Numbered from the stretch's first letter, positions 18,634 through 27,805 are shown. The stretch is DNA of 64,000 nucleotides from Bacteroidales bacterium (GCA_017480185.1 JAFVBC010000011.1:62001-126000); one strand, 5' to 3'. Numbers and translations are program-made. Notes: generated by a model not told the origin, from the sequence alone.

Positions 18634-18942
18634 TCACACCTTAATTTCAACTTCAACGCCGCTGGGCAACTCAAGTTTCATCAACGCATCAATAGTTTTA
18701 GCGCGATCGTTAATCTCAATATCCATCAAACGTTTGTATGTGCTCAACTCAAATTGCTCACGCGACTTCTTGTTGACAAATGTCGAACGGTTGACGGTGA
18801 AGATTTTTTTGTTTGTCGGCAGTGGAATAGGGCCATTCACCACCGCGCCCGTCATCTTAACAGTTTTCACTATCTTCTCGGCCGACTTGTCGACAAGATT
18901 GTGGTCGTAAGACTTGAGCTTAATTCTGATTCTTTGACTCAC
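18634..18942 (-). CDS. rpsJ: 30S ribosomal protein S10
   Basis: 102 aa. It starts [20 protein letters not shown] and contains [20 protein letters not shown]. It follows fusA after 19 bases, with no tuf gene between them, so the str and S10 operons are joined directly. S10 also acts with NusB in antitermination in other bacteria. Confidence 0.98.
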   Translation of the reverse strand: MSQRIRIKLKSYDHNLVDKSAEKIVKTVKMTGAVVNGPIPLPTNKKIFTVNRSTFVNKKSREQFELSTYKRLMDIEINDRAKTIDALMKLELPSGVEVEIKV

Positions 18943-18961
18943 GGTTATTATTTTTTTATTG

Positions 18962-21049
18962 TTAATTATTTCTATTTTTTAGAATTGCCTCTTGCTGATC
19001 GCGAGTAACTTCAGCATAATGCGAGAACTCCATAGTCGAGTTTGCGCGACCAGATGTGATTGTCCTCAACGAAGTGACATAACCGAACATTTGCTCCAGA
19101 GGAACTTTAGCATGTATAGCCTGCACTCCAACCTTTGCATTGATGTTCTCAAGCACACCACGACGGCGGTTGATATCACCCGTAACATCACCCACATAAG
19201 CATCTGGTGTAAGTACTTCAAGTTTCATAATTGGTTCAAGCAACACAGGCATTGCTTTACGGCAAGCATTTTTGAAGCCCAATTTTGCACAGACCTCAAA
19301 AGACAATTGATCGGAGTCAACAGGATGGAACGAACCATCAAGTATGGTCACCTTCATACTGTCTATGGGGTATCCTGCCAAAACTCCATTTTGCATTGCT
19401 TCTTTGAAACCTTTCTCTATGGCTGGGATATACTCTTTGGGGATATTTCCACCCTTAACCTCGTTGACAAACTGCAAGCCAACAACGCCCTCATCGGCAG
19501 GTCCAATTTCAAACAACACATCAGCAAACTTACCCTTACCACCAGTCTGCTTCTTGTAAATCTCATGATGCTGGACGGTGGATGTAATAGCCTCTTTATA
19601 AGCAACCTCTGGCCTACCTTGATTAACATCTACGCCAAATTCACGACGTAAACGATCAAGAATAATGTCAAGATGCAACTCTCCCATACCACTTATAACG
19701 GTCTGTCCTGAAACATCGTCGGTCTTGACTCGGAAAGTCGGGTCCTCTTCAACAAGTTTCATCAAGGCATTGGTCATCTTATCCATATCAGCCTGCGTGT
19801 GAGGCTCAACTGCGATGGATATGACAGGGTCGGGAAACTTCATGGATTCAAGGACAATGGGATGTCGCTCATCACAAAGAGTATGTCCTGTTTTTATATC
19901 CTTAAATCCAACAGCTGCACCGATATCACCAGCCTCAATACGTTCCAACGGGTTCTGTTTATTCGAGTGCATCTGCATGATGCGCGAAATGCGTTCTTTC
20001 TTACCGGTGTTGGCATTGTATACGTACGAGCCACTTTCAAGGCTACCGCTATAGACACGGAAGAAACAGAGGCGGCCAACATACGGGTCGGTGGCAATCT
20101 TAAAAGCAAGTGCCGAGAACGGTGCTTTTACGTCAACTACACGTTTCTCAGCCACATCCGTCTTCGGATTTACACCTTCTACCTCTGGCTTATCAAGCGG
20201 ACTTGGTAGGAAAGCAGCCACAGCATCAAGCAAAGTTTGCACACCTTTATTCTTAAATGCCGAGCCACACATCACGGGAACAATCTTTCGTGAAAGCGTA
20301 GCCTTACGTATTTCTTCACGTATCTCCTCTGGGGTGATGGAGTTAGGGTCGTCGAAGAATTTCATCATCAACGCCTCATTCTCCTCGGCCACTCCTTCAA
20401 TCAATCGTTGACGATATTCGTCAACCACCTCCTTCAAATCATCGGGCATGGGCACTTCGTAGAACTTAGTACCATTCGATGTTTCATCCCATATCAAAGC
20501 TTGATTGGTGATGAGGTTTACCACACCTTTGAAGAGGTCTTCTTGTCCGATAGGGATTTCTATTGGTATAGGGTTGGCACCTAAACGCTCCTTAATTTGC
20601 GCTACAACAGAAAAGAAGTCAGCACCAGCGCGGTCCATTTTATTGACAAACGCGATGCGTGGCACTTCGTACTTATCAGCCTGACGCCATACTGTCTCAG
20701 ACTGTGGCTCGACACCGCCGACAGCGCAGAAAATTGCTATAGCTCCGTCAAGCACTCGCAAGGAGCGCTCAACCTCGACAGTAAAGTCAACATGCCCAGG
20801 AGTGTCTATAATATTGTACTTATACCTGTTATCATCCCACTCCCAATAAACCGTTGTAGCAGCCGAGGTAATAGTGATACCCCTTTCCTGCTCTTGCACC
20901 ATCCAGTCCATAGTGGCCGACCCCTCATGCGTCTCCCCGAGCTTATAGTTCTTGCCCGTGTAATAGAGGATACGCTCAGTCGTCGTGGTTTTACCCGCGT
21001 CGATGTGAGCCATAATGCCAATATTTCTGGTGTATTTAAGGTCTGACAT
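18962..21049 (-). CDS. fusA: Elongation factor G
   Basis: 695 aa, full length. The GTPase motifs are complete: [20 protein letters not shown] (G1), [20 protein letters not shown] (G3), [16 protein letters not shown] (G4). Domains II-V follow, with [20 protein letters not shown] in domain III and [20 protein letters not shown] in domain V. It drives tRNA-mRNA translocation and ribosome recycling. Its place after rpsL-rpsG marks it as the canonical copy. Confidence 0.98.
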   Translation of the reverse strand: MSDLKYTRNIGIMAHIDAGKTTTTERILYYTGKNYKLGETHEGSATMDWMVQEQERGITITSAATTVYWEWDDNRYKYNIIDTPGHVDFTVEVERSLRVLDGAIAIFCAVGGVEPQSETVWRQADKYEVPRIAFVNKMDRAGADFFSVVAQIKERLGANPIPIEIPIGQEDLFKGVVNLITNQALIWDETSNGTKFYEVPMPDDLKEVVDEYRQRLIEGVAEENEALMMKFFDDPNSITPEEIREEIRKATLSRKIVPVMCGSAFKNKGVQTLLDAVAAFLPSPLDKPEVEGVNPKTDVAEKRVVDVKAPFSALAFKIATDPYVGRLCFFRVYSGSLESGSYVYNANTGKKERISRIMQMHSNKQNPLERIEAGDIGAAVGFKDIKTGHTLCDERHPIVLESMKFPDPVISIAVEPHTQADMDKMTNALMKLVEEDPTFRVKTDDVSGQTVISGMGELHLDIILDRLRREFGVDVNQGRPEVAYKEAITSTVQHHEIYKKQTGGKGKFADVLFEIGPADEGVVGLQFVNEVKGGNIPKEYIPAIEKGFKEAMQNGVLAGYPIDSMKVTILDGSFHPVDSDQLSFEVCAKLGFKNACRKAMPVLLEPIMKLEVLTPDAYVGDVTGDINRRRGVLENINAKVGVQAIHAKVPLEQMFGYVTSLRTITSGRANSTMEFSHYAEVTRDQQEAILKNRNN

Positions 21050-21111
21050 AGTATGCTTTTCGCTCTGCTGCGTTTTGTCCTTTGGTGCAGTTGTTATCCC
21101 TATTTTCTATT

Positions 21112-21579
21112 TCACACTCTAAAGTGCGAGAATGCCTTGTTGGCATCAGCCATACGGTGGATATCTTCCTTACGTTTGAAAGCGGCACCCTCTTCTTTAT
21201 ATGCTGCTTGTATTTCAGCGGCCAACTTCAGAGCCATGGTCTTCTCACTGCGCTTGCGCGAAAAACCAATCAGGTTTTTCATGCCAATACTCTGCTTACG
21301 CTCGGCGCGAATCTCGGTAGGGATTTGGAAAGTTGCACCACCAATACGACGGCTACGTACCTCTACGCTGGGTGTAACATTAGCCAAAGCTTTCTTCCAA
21401 ACTTCCAGTCCATCTTCTTTCGTGCGGTCGGCAACGACATCTATTGCCTCGTAGAAAATGCGGTAGGCAATGGTTTTCTTACCACCCATCATCAAGTTGT
21501 TGACGAACTTGGTGACTAAAATATCATTGTATTTAGGATCCGGAAGGATTATACGTTTCTTTGGTTTAGCTTTTCTCAT
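21112..21579 (-). CDS. rpsG: 30S ribosomal protein S7
   Basis: 155 aa. It starts [20 protein letters not shown], has the signature [20 protein letters not shown] and the segment [20 protein letters not shown]. It organises the 30S head and binds near the E site. It lies between rpsL and fusA. Confidence 0.98.
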   Translation of the reverse strand: MRKAKPKKRIILPDPKYNDILVTKFVNNLMMGGKKTIAYRIFYEAIDVVADRTKEDGLEVWKKALANVTPSVEVRSRRIGGATFQIPTEIRAERKQSIGMKNLIGFSRKRSEKTMALKLAAEIQAAYKEEGAAFKRKEDIHRMADANKAFSHFRV

Positions 21580-21616
21580 CGCTGCTAAAACTTTATTTCT
21601 TTATACTTAAGCTTTC

Positions 21617-22000
21617 TTATTTACCGGCTTGTTTCGGGCGTTTGGCACCGTATTTCGAACGACGTTGACGACGACCATCAACTCCGCTTGTATCCAAAGC
21701 ACCACGAATGATATGATAGCGCACACCCGGAAGGTCTTTTACACGACCTCCACGAATCATAACGATCGAGTGTTCTTGCAAGTTATGACCCTCGCCAGGG
21801 ATGTAAGCATTAACCTCCTTTTGGTTTGTCAAGCGCACACGAGCCACCTTACGCATGGCCGAATTAGGCTTTTTAGGGGTTGTGGTATAAACGCGAGTAC
21901 ACACGCCACGACGCTGCGGGCAGCCGTCAAGAGCTGGAGATTTGCTCTTATACTCCATTTGTTGACGACCCTTGCGAACTAATTGTTGAATTGTTGGCAT
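21617..22000 (-). CDS. rpsL: 30S ribosomal protein S12
   Basis: 127 aa. It starts [20 protein letters not shown]. The decoding-centre lysines in [13 protein letters not shown] and in [14 protein letters not shown] are both unchanged, so no streptomycin-resistance substitution is seen at the classical positions. It is the first gene of the superoperon, about 75 bases after the predicted transcription start. Confidence 0.98.
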   Translation of the reverse strand: MPTIQQLVRKGRQQMEYKSKSPALDGCPQRRGVCTRVYTTTPKKPNSAMRKVARVRLTNQKEVNAYIPGEGHNLQEHSIVMIRGGRVKDLPGVRYHIIRGALDTSGVDGRRQRRSKYGAKRPKQAGK

Positions 22001-22043
22001 TTTGTCTTTATTGTTTTTTCGTTTCTTATTTTTTCTTCTTCAA

Positions 22044-22060
22044 TGCCTCTTAACAAGGCA
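22044..22060 (-). promoter_or_regulatory. Small hairpin in the rpsL leader
   Basis: TGCCT (22044-22048) and AGGCA (22056-22060) form a 5-bp hairpin in the untranslated leader between the promoter and rpsL. It could be an autoregulatory site or have no role; nothing else supports one. Confidence 0.3.
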
Positions 22061-22080
22061 CAATACACCTAAAAAGGTTT

Positions 22081-22111
22081 GCAAAAGTACACCCTTTTTT
22101 GCATACAGCAA
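22081..22111 (-). promoter_or_regulatory. Promoter of the ribosomal superoperon
   Basis: On the minus strand TACTTTTGC (22089-22081) fits TAnnTTTGC exactly, and a TTG (22111-22109) lies 19 bases upstream as the -33 element. It is the only full -33/-7 pair I found for this 18-kb minus-strand block. Confidence 0.85.
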
Positions 22112-22328
22112 TCAACCACGAGCACTTACCCTTGTTAAAAAAACTTAAAATTTCAAATACAGCCTATATATCAGCTACTTACATTTTTATTTTTTTCAAT
22201 TTTCTTAACCAAAAAGTGCAGTTTTCAACAGTGAAAAGCGAGTATATAAGCACATGGATAGTTGAAATTAAAACCACGTATTGGAATGACTAATACATAC
22301 CCTTACATGAAGACATACTCACATCTCA

Positions 22329-22476
22329 TGCAAGTCATATGGAGATCACGCAGGGATCAACTACGGCTCATATAGGTATCAAGTAGGGATCATGTTGCTC
22401 CTACTAAAGGTTAAAAAGGGTTAAAAGCCTAACTTGATACTTAGTTGATCCTTAGTTGATCCTTAGTTGATCCCTA
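22329..22476. repeat. 11-bp phased repeat array A, inverted arms
   Basis: Left arm, 22329-22394: six 11-bp units with TCA at 22335, 22346, 22357, 22368, 22379 and 22390 (for example TAGGTATCAAG, TAGGGATCATG). Right arm, 22433-22476: four units in the opposite sense with TGA at 22435, 22446, 22457 and 22468 (CTTGATACTTA, GTTGATCCTTA twice, GTTGATCCCTA). The 38-base centre holds GGTTAAAAAGGGTTAAAAG. The period is exactly 11 bp in both arms, close to one turn of B-DNA. The array lies between the divergent rpsL promoter and the gene at 22600. Confidence 0.85.
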
Positions 22477-22599
22477 CATGGTCTATGAATATTGGGGATG
22501 CTTGTTTCGGACAATGTTTCTGAGGTGTGTTCACTTTAGCCTGTCGCATACTAAAATCATCTTGCTTGCGTTATCAGTGTTGTAACGAGACGTCAAACG

Positions 22600-23778
22600 A
22601 TGGATATAAATGGTTTTTTTGAGCCGTCGAACGAGGCGGTGGTAAACTATCAGAGCAATCCTTTCCGACAAACACTGGGCGACACTATTGCAGCCCATAC
22701 CGAGGAGAAGGGTATGCCGTCAATAGAAGGAGCACGGGTGGTGCTGATAGGGGTTGATGAATGTCGTGGTTCGGTGGATAATGGTATGGCACGACAAGCC
22801 CCCGACCACATAAGACACTATCTGTATCGTCTGGCCATTCCAGACAATGATTTGCGCATGGTTGACTTGGGTAACCTTGTGCCAGGAGCCACAACTGCCG
22901 ACACTTATGCCGCCCTTACCGAGGTAGCCGCTACGCTGCTTGCCAACCACATGACACTGGTGGTGCTTGGAGGAGGTGATGACTTGACGTTCTCTCTCTA
23001 CAAAGCATATGAACAAATTGGTCGAATAATAAATATCGGCTCGATTGATTCGACATTCAACCTTGAAGGTGGCGAAGCCATAAACTCGCGCAACTACCTG
23101 CAACACATCATCCTGCAGCAACCCAATTTTCTGTTTGATTATATCAATATCGGCTATCAAACTTATCTTGTTGGGCACGACATGACGCGTTTGATGGACG
23201 AACTAAAATTTAGCCCTCATCGAGTGGGCGAGCTACAGGCCGACATTGAGCGCACAGAACCCCTTGTGCGTTACTGCGACTTGGTGAGTGTAGACATCAG
23301 TGCAGTGCGACAGAGCGACGCTCCAGCCAACGCCAACCCATCGCCTCACGGTTTCTATGGCGAGCAATTGTGTCAAATAATGCGCTATGCTGGCATGAGC
23401 GACAAAACGTCGTGTATGGCCATACTGGAGCACCATCCGACCCTTGACCGCGACGGGCAAACCGCCAACATGTTGGCGCAAGCTGTTTGGTTTTTTCTTG
23501 AAGGACTGTGCCATCGCCAAAACGATTTCCCCTACGATGCACCACAACACTATAAACGATTTATCGTAGAGTTGTCGGACCACGGCATGGAGGTAGTGTT
23601 TTACAAGAGCATGAAGACCGATCGCTGGTGGATGGAGGTGCCCTGTGACGATGCCGACCGCCAACAACGCTATCGTCGCCACGCTCTGGTCCCCTGCAAT
23701 TACAGCGACTATACCCGTGCCATGGAGAATGAAATTCCCGACCTATGGTGGCACTACTACAACCGTATCAATGGCTGA
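22600..23778 (+). CDS. Ureohydrolase (arginase/formiminoglutamase) fold protein with degenerate metal site
   Basis: 392 aa, cytoplasmic. The overall pattern is the arginase superfamily: GVDECRGSVDNGMARQAPDHIRHYL, then LVVLGGGDDLTFS (121-132), GSIDSTFNLEGG (147-158) and LVSVDISAVRQSDAPA (229-243). In active enzymes these three motifs are GG(D/G)HS, DAHxD and (S/D)xDxDxxDP and carry six manganese ligands. Here the His of the first is Asp, DAHxD has become DSTFN, and the second Asp of the third is Ser. Most ligands are lost, so ordinary Mn-dependent ureohydrolase activity is unlikely. It may be a non-catalytic or repurposed member. Its stop overlaps the start of yraN by 8 bases. Confidence 0.7.
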   Translation: MDINGFFEPSNEAVVNYQSNPFRQTLGDTIAAHTEEKGMPSIEGARVVLIGVDECRGSVDNGMARQAPDHIRHYLYRLAIPDNDLRMVDLGNLVPGATTADTYAALTEVAATLLANHMTLVVLGGGDDLTFSLYKAYEQIGRIINIGSIDSTFNLEGGEAINSRNYLQHIILQQPNFLFDYINIGYQTYLVGHDMTRLMDELKFSPHRVGELQADIERTEPLVRYCDLVSVDISAVRQSDAPANANPSPHGFYGEQLCQIMRYAGMSDKTSCMAILEHHPTLDRDGQTANMLAQAVWFFLEGLCHRQNDFPYDAPQHYKRFIVELSDHGMEVVFYKSMKTDRWWMEVPCDDADRQQRYRRHALVPCNYSDYTRAMENEIPDLWWHYYNRING

Positions 23779-24136
23779 TCACAACGAGCTGGGCACATTG
23801 GGCGAGCAGGTGGCTGCTCATTGGCTGGCCGAGCGAGGCTACGCAATATTGGAAACCAACTATCGCCGTGGGCACAACGAAATTGACATCATTGCCCTGC
23901 ATGAAGGAATGATTGTAGTAGTGGAGGTGAAGACCCGAAGTGCCAACCATCTATTGCCACCCGAGCGCGCCGTTGACCATAAAAAAAGAGCTGCAATTAT
24001 ACGCCTGGCCAACACATATATCACCGAGAATGGACGCACCGAGGAGGTACGTTTTGACATAATAACAGTGGTGAGAGATGGGCATACACAAACCGTTGAG
24101 CATTTGCCCAATGCTTTCAACATTGCGACCTACTGA
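23771..24136 (+). CDS. yraN: YraN/UPF0102 family endonuclease-like protein
   Basis: 121 aa from the ATG at 23771 (MADHNELGTLGEQVAAHWLA), which overlaps the previous stop (ATGGCTGA). A longer in-frame extension inside the previous gene is not conserved. The PD-(D/E)xK nuclease-like core is visible: GHNEIDIIALHEGMIVVVEV followed by KTRS, giving Glu, Asp and ExK. The family is widespread and linked to DNA processing or repair, but its substrate is not settled. Confidence 0.9.
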   Translation: MADHNELGTLGEQVAAHWLAERGYAILETNYRRGHNEIDIIALHEGMIVVVEVKTRSANHLLPPERAVDHKKRAAIIRLANTYITENGRTEEVRFDIITVVRDGHTQTVEHLPNAFNIATY

Positions 24137-24240
24137 CTGTCTACGAGTCAAAAAAATGTTAAATTTAAGAAACAGGCAATAATTTCCCACACACGCCGTT
24201 AATTGAGGCAAAAGAAGACAACAACTAACAATACCCACAC

Positions 24241-24399
24241 ATGGAACAGGACTACGACATCTACGAAACAACGCCCGTTGAGCAGACTGCAGACACAGAG
24301 CAGCCGTCGGAGCAGGTGTTGAGAAACATTATGATTTTTGCCAGTTGTTTTCAAACAATCAATGTTGACGGCGTGAACATAAGCATCTCGCTAAATTGA
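24241..24399 (+). CDS. Small acidic hypothetical protein, 52 aa
   Basis: ATG at 24241, TGA at 24397-24399. The first half is acidic and Thr/Glu-rich (MEQDYDIYETTPVEQTADTE), the second is hydrophobic (IMIFASCFQTI, then VDGVNISISLN). There is no signal peptide. It lies between yraN and the manC terminator with no visible -7 promoter. I do not recognise it; it may be a real small protein because the frame is clean and the terminator region begins just after it. Confidence 0.4.
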   Translation: MEQDYDIYETTPVEQTADTEQPSEQVLRNIMIFASCFQTINVDGVNISISLN

Positions 24400-24431
24400 C
24401 TTGTAGCCAGGTTGCGAATTCAAAAAGAATA

Positions 24432-24460
24432 GGGGGAACAATCCAAAAGATTGTTCCCCC
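24432..24460 (-). terminator. Terminator of manC, possibly bidirectional
   Basis: A 12-bp perfect stem GGGGGAACAATC (24432-24443) / GATTGTTCCCCC (24449-24460) with loop CAAAA. On the minus strand a T-rich stretch (TATTCTTTTTG) follows. It sits 20 bases past the manC stop. Confidence 0.88.
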
Positions 24461-24479
24461 TGATGTTTCTCTTTAAGGA

Positions 24480-25529
24480 TTAAAGTCGCTCCACCCACTT
24501 AGTGATACTCTGCTCATCGTCTATGCGACACACAAGCAAGGCGCCGTCGCGGAAGGCCACGAGGCAATTGTCGAGACCCTGCACTATTGCCTGCACCGAG
24601 GGATCGATATTAACAATGCTATTGTGGGTATCAACGATCTCTACTTTGCCAGCCTGCACCGCATTTCCGTGCTCGTCGTGTGCCGAATGCACGTAAAGCG
24701 AGCCCCATGTACCAATGTCGCTCCACCCAAAATCGGCGGCTATAGTATAGCGGTCGTGATAGTGTTCCATAACCCCATAGTCTATTGACACACTGGGGCA
24801 ACGACAAAAGTTGTGGTCAATAAACGCCTGTTCATCGGCAGTGCCCCACACATCCTTTCCATCATCCATCACACTTGTCACCTCGGGCAAAAGGCTACGT
24901 ATGGCTTTCATGATGGTCGGGACCGACCAAACAAATATACCAGAGTTCCAAAAAAACGTTCCCTCGGCCAAGAAACGCTTGGCAGTTTCTAAATCAGGTT
25001 TTTCCTTGAAATTGTCGACTCGCATCACGTCGGCTTTATCGCCACGTGCTTCAATGTAACCATATCCCGTTTCGGGTCGCGTGGGTGCGATGCCTATGGT
25101 CATGAGGGCGCTGGGAGTGATGTCTACAAAATTGAACGCCCGTTCTATCACTCGCTGAAATTCGACCTCGTTAGTTACAAGATGATCGGCTGGCGACACC
25201 ACCATGGTGGCATCTGGGCACTCGGCAAAGATGTGGTTTGCAGCATAAGCTATGCACGGAGCGGTGTTGTGACGCTCGGGTTCACACAGCACCTGATGCT
25301 CGCCAAGTTCGGGAAGTTGTTGCATAACCAACCCTTTATAATTAGCATTAGTTACCACAACAAAGTTCTCGGGTGGCACAAGGGGGAGAAAACGCTCGAA
25401 TGTGGAACGAATGAAACTTTTGCCAGTGCCGAGAATGTCGAGAAACTGCTTTGGACGATGGGCTCGACTTAATGGCCAAAACCGGCTTCCCACACCACCG
25501 GCCATTATAACGCAATATCTTTTATTCAT
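24480..25529 (-). CDS. manC: Mannose-1-phosphate guanylyltransferase
   Basis: 349 aa from the ATG at 25529 (MNKRYCVIMAGGVGSRFWPL); a longer frame from 25556 is rejected because it would begin inside the -7 promoter element. The nucleotidyltransferase signature continues SRAHRPKQFLD, and TGYGYIEARG, NFKEKPD and FFWNSGIFVW are typical of the family. It makes GDP-mannose from mannose-1-phosphate and GTP for surface glycans. The C-terminal phosphomannose isomerase domain of bifunctional enzymes is absent. It is divergent from trpS. Confidence 0.95.
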   Translation of the reverse strand: MNKRYCVIMAGGVGSRFWPLSRAHRPKQFLDILGTGKSFIRSTFERFLPLVPPENFVVVTNANYKGLVMQQLPELGEHQVLCEPERHNTAPCIAYAANHIFAECPDATMVVSPADHLVTNEVEFQRVIERAFNFVDITPSALMTIGIAPTRPETGYGYIEARGDKADVMRVDNFKEKPDLETAKRFLAEGTFFWNSGIFVWSVPTIMKAIRSLLPEVTSVMDDGKDVWGTADEQAFIDHNFCRCPSVSIDYGVMEHYHDRYTIAADFGWSDIGTWGSLYVHSAHDEHGNAVQAGKVEIVDTHNSIVNIDPSVQAIVQGLDNCLVAFRDGALLVCRIDDEQSITKWVERL

Positions 25530-25552
25530 GTCAATGTATTGTTTTTCAACAT

Positions 25553-25561
25553 GCAAAGGTA
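25553..25561 (-). promoter_or_regulatory. -7 element of manC promoter
   Basis: TACCTTTGC on the minus strand, matching TAnnTTTGC, 23 bases before the chosen manC start. No good TTG is seen at -33. Confidence 0.65.
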
Positions 25562-25613
25562 CACTTTTTTAGCATATTGTATCTTTCGGATGTCAACAAT
25601 CAATCGGTTTCAG

Positions 25614-25622
25614 TATCTTTGC
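25614..25622 (+). promoter_or_regulatory. -7 element of trpS promoter
   Basis: TATCTTTGC matches TAnnTTTGC and lies 24 bases before the trpS ATG. No good TTG is seen at -33. Confidence 0.65.
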
Positions 25623-25646
25623 ATACCAATATAACGCACGCATCGT

Positions 25647-26645
25647 ATGAGCAAAAACATTGTATGCAGTGGCATACGACCTACTGGCAACTTGCACCTT
25701 GGCAACTACTTTGGGGCATTGAGGAACTTTGTGAAGATGCAGGACACACATCACTGTTTCTTTTTCATTGCCGACTATCATTCTCTCACGACTCATCCCA
25801 CACCCGACAATCTTTATCAAAACGCAAGGCAAATTTTAACTCAATACCTGGCAGCAGGACTTGATCCAGAAAAGTCGACAATTTATTTGCAAAGCGATTT
25901 GCCGGAAACGATAGAACTTTATCTGTTCTTAAATATGAACGCCTATTTAGGCGAATTGGAGCGAGTAACCTCATTTAAGGATAAAGTGCGCCAGAATCCT
26001 AATAATGTAAACGCAGGGTTGCTCACTTATCCAACACTAATGGCTGCTGACATATTGATACATAAAGCAACTCAGGTACCCGTTGGCAAGGACCAAGAGC
26101 AGCACCTGGAGATGACGCGCACTTTTGCACAGAGGTTCAACAATATGTATAAAGCCGAGGTGTTTCCCCTACCACAGGCATTCAACTTTGGGAGCGACCT
26201 GGTGAAGATACCTGGGTTGGACGGCAGTGGCAAGATGGGGAAATCGGAAGGAGAAGGCAATGCTATTTTCTTGACCGATGAGGATCAAGTGATCCGTAAG
26301 AAGATTATGAAGGCAAAAACTGACCTTGGACCAACCACAGAAAATCAAACTAAACCAGTTGAAATTGAGAATCTGTTTTCGTTGATGAAAGTTGTTTCGT
26401 CCGCCGACACCGTAAACCACTTTGATGAGTTATACAACAAGTGTCAGATAAGGTATGGCGACATGAAGAAGCAACTGGCCGAGGATATGGTTGCTTTTGT
26501 TACGCCACTCCGCGAGAAGATAAAAGAGATTGCCGCCGACGAGGCTGGACTGCAACGCATTATGGATATGGGTAAAGAAAAGGCCCACGAAAGTGCACGC
26601 CAAACAATTGATGAGGTGCGACATGTAATTGGATTCAGAAAATAA
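25647..26645 (+). CDS. trpS: Tryptophan--tRNA ligase
   Basis: 332 aa class I synthetase. The HIGH-type motif is in IRPTGNLHLGNYFGAL (residues 10-25) and the KMSKS-type motif is GSGKMGKSEG. It also has PTLMAADILIHKATQVPVGK and DQEQHLEMTR, typical of bacterial TrpS. It charges tRNA-Trp. It is a single-gene unit, with its own promoter and a strong terminator downstream. Confidence 0.97.
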   Translation: MSKNIVCSGIRPTGNLHLGNYFGALRNFVKMQDTHHCFFFIADYHSLTTHPTPDNLYQNARQILTQYLAAGLDPEKSTIYLQSDLPETIELYLFLNMNAYLGELERVTSFKDKVRQNPNNVNAGLLTYPTLMAADILIHKATQVPVGKDQEQHLEMTRTFAQRFNNMYKAEVFPLPQAFNFGSDLVKIPGLDGSGKMGKSEGEGNAIFLTDEDQVIRKKIMKAKTDLGPTTENQTKPVEIENLFSLMKVVSSADTVNHFDELYNKCQIRYGDMKKQLAEDMVAFVTPLREKIKEIAADEAGLQRIMDMGKEKAHESARQTIDEVRHVIGFRK

Positions 26646-26674
26646 AATTGCTCTATCCACTGTAGATAAACAAA

Positions 26675-26719
26675 GAGAGCGAGGGTGTTACCATGTTGGT
26701 AGCACCCTCGCTCTCTTTT
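26675..26719. terminator. Bidirectional terminator between trpS and a small lipoprotein gene
   Basis: A 13-bp stem GAGAGCGAGGGTG (26675-26687) / CACCCTCGCTCTC (26703-26715) is extended inward by TACCA/TGGTA. T runs follow on plus (TTTTA) and, via AAA upstream, on minus. It serves two convergent genes. Confidence 0.9.
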
Positions 26720-26737
26720 ACTTTTCTGTCCGAAAAT

Positions 26738-26953
26738 TTATTCAGCAACTTCGTTAACTGCCTCAACAGTCACATCTTCAGTGGCCATCACCGTGCCATC
26801 ATCGTTAGCCTCAGTTTCCTCAGCGGCGACATTTTCAACAGCGGGCTCGTTGGCAACGTTCTCGTTAGCCTCCTCTGCATTGTTGTTGCTTTTACATGCT
26901 GCAAATGCAAACATACCAGCAACTGCCATAGCAAAAAATACTTTCTTCATCAT
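26738..26953 (-). CDS. Small acidic lipoprotein, 71 aa
   Basis: The first 20 residues are a lipoprotein signal (MMKKVFFAMAVAGMFAFAAC) with Cys20 as the lipidated residue. The mature part is almost wholly Asn, Glu, Ala and Val (KSNNNAEEANENVANEPAVE), so it is disordered and strongly acidic. The start may be either of the two initial Met codons. It has its own -7 promoter element and shares a terminator with trpS. Similar tiny lipoproteins are common in Bacteroidales; the function is unknown. Confidence 0.8.
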   Translation of the reverse strand: MMKKVFFAMAVAGMFAFAACKSNNNAEEANENVANEPAVENVAAEETEANDDGTVMATEDVTVEAVNEVAE

Positions 26954-26984
26954 TTTAAGGTTTTGAATATTTGTTTTTTCGACT

Positions 26985-26993
26985 GCAAAGGTA
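26985..26993 (-). promoter_or_regulatory. -7 element of the small lipoprotein gene
   Basis: TACCTTTGC on the minus strand, 31 bases before the ATG at 26953. Confidence 0.65.
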
Positions 26994-27096
26994 CGTTAGT
27001 ACCAATTTCTGCATCTAAAAAAATGTTCTAAATATTCTTAATTATGCATTGAACCATTCATATTTACCACATATACATTCATTTACCACAAGCTCT

Positions 27097-27136
27097 TAAA
27101 AGGAAACAGAGGGGTGATTAAACACTCCTCTGTTTC
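27097..27136 (-). terminator. Terminator of rnfA
   Basis: GAAACAGAGG (27103-27112) pairs with CCTCTGTTTC (27127-27136), with an inner GTG/CAC. On minus it is followed by CTTTTAAGA. It lies 26 bases after the rnfA stop. Confidence 0.8.
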
Positions 27137-27162
27137 TATTCTTCTAAAAGCTAATGCCAATC

Positions 27163-27750
27163 TTAAGGTAGTGGGACCAAACCGTTGAAACCCATGAAAG
27201 CCATTGCAAGAATACCCGCAGTTAAAAGTGCGATAGGCACTCCTTTCATTCCTTTGGGAGTTCCCGTGAGATCAAGTTGCTCTCTGATACCTGCAAAAAT
27301 GATTAGAGCAAGAGCAAAACCCACCGCGATGCTGGCCGAATAAACCACGCTCTGCAGGAAGTTCATGTCTTTCTGAATAACCAAAATAGCGACACCCAAC
27401 ACTGCACAGTTCGTGGTGATTAAGGGCAAAAACACTCCGAGTGCTTGGTATAGGGCAGGAGCAATCTTTTTTAGCACGATTTCAACCATTTGTACCAATG
27501 CAGCAATAACAAGGATGTAAGCAATGGTTTGCAGATAATCCAAGTTCAACGGACGCAGAACATACTGCATTATCAGGTAGGTGACCATCGTAGCGAGTAG
27601 CATAACAAAGAGCACTGCTCCACCCATTCCCACCGAACTTTTCACATCCTTACTAACACCCAAGAAAGGGCAGATGCCAAGGAATTGAGCCAACACCACA
27701 TTGTTGACAAATATGGCACCTATAACGAGGGCTATAATTGATATATCCAT
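27163..27750 (-). CDS. rnfA: Electron transport complex subunit RnfA, stand-alone
   Basis: 195 aa, six membrane segments. RnfA signatures are clear: FVNNVVLAQFLGICPFLGVS, FLPLITTNCAVLGVAILVIQ and FAGIREQLDL. It differs from the related NqrE in these motifs. RnfA is a core membrane subunit of the Rnf complex, which couples ferredoxin:NAD oxidation to ion pumping and is normally the last gene of rnfBCDGEA. Here it stands alone with its own -7 promoter and terminator; no other rnf gene is in the window. The rest of the complex, if present, must be elsewhere. Confidence 0.92.
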   Translation of the reverse strand: MDISIIALVIGAIFVNNVVLAQFLGICPFLGVSKDVKSSVGMGGAVLFVMLLATMVTYLIMQYVLRPLNLDYLQTIAYILVIAALVQMVEIVLKKIAPALYQALGVFLPLITTNCAVLGVAILVIQKDMNFLQSVVYSASIAVGFALALIIFAGIREQLDLTGTPKGMKGVPIALLTAGILAMAFMGFNGLVPLP

Positions 27751-27775
27751 CAGTTTGTTGTTTTAGAATTAGGCT

Positions 27776-27805
27776 GCAAAATTACTTCTTTTTTCTTTCA
27801 CGCAA
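27776..27805 (-). promoter_or_regulatory. Promoter of rnfA
   Basis: TAATTTTGC on minus (27784-27776) matches TAnnTTTGC, with TTG (27805-27803) 18 bases upstream. It makes rnfA independent of the upstream fabD operon. Confidence 0.75.

Noticed and set aside
22329-22476. Phased 11-bp array as a CRISPR array
   Set aside because: Units are contiguous, only 11 bp, imperfect and inverted, with no spacers and no cas genes nearby.
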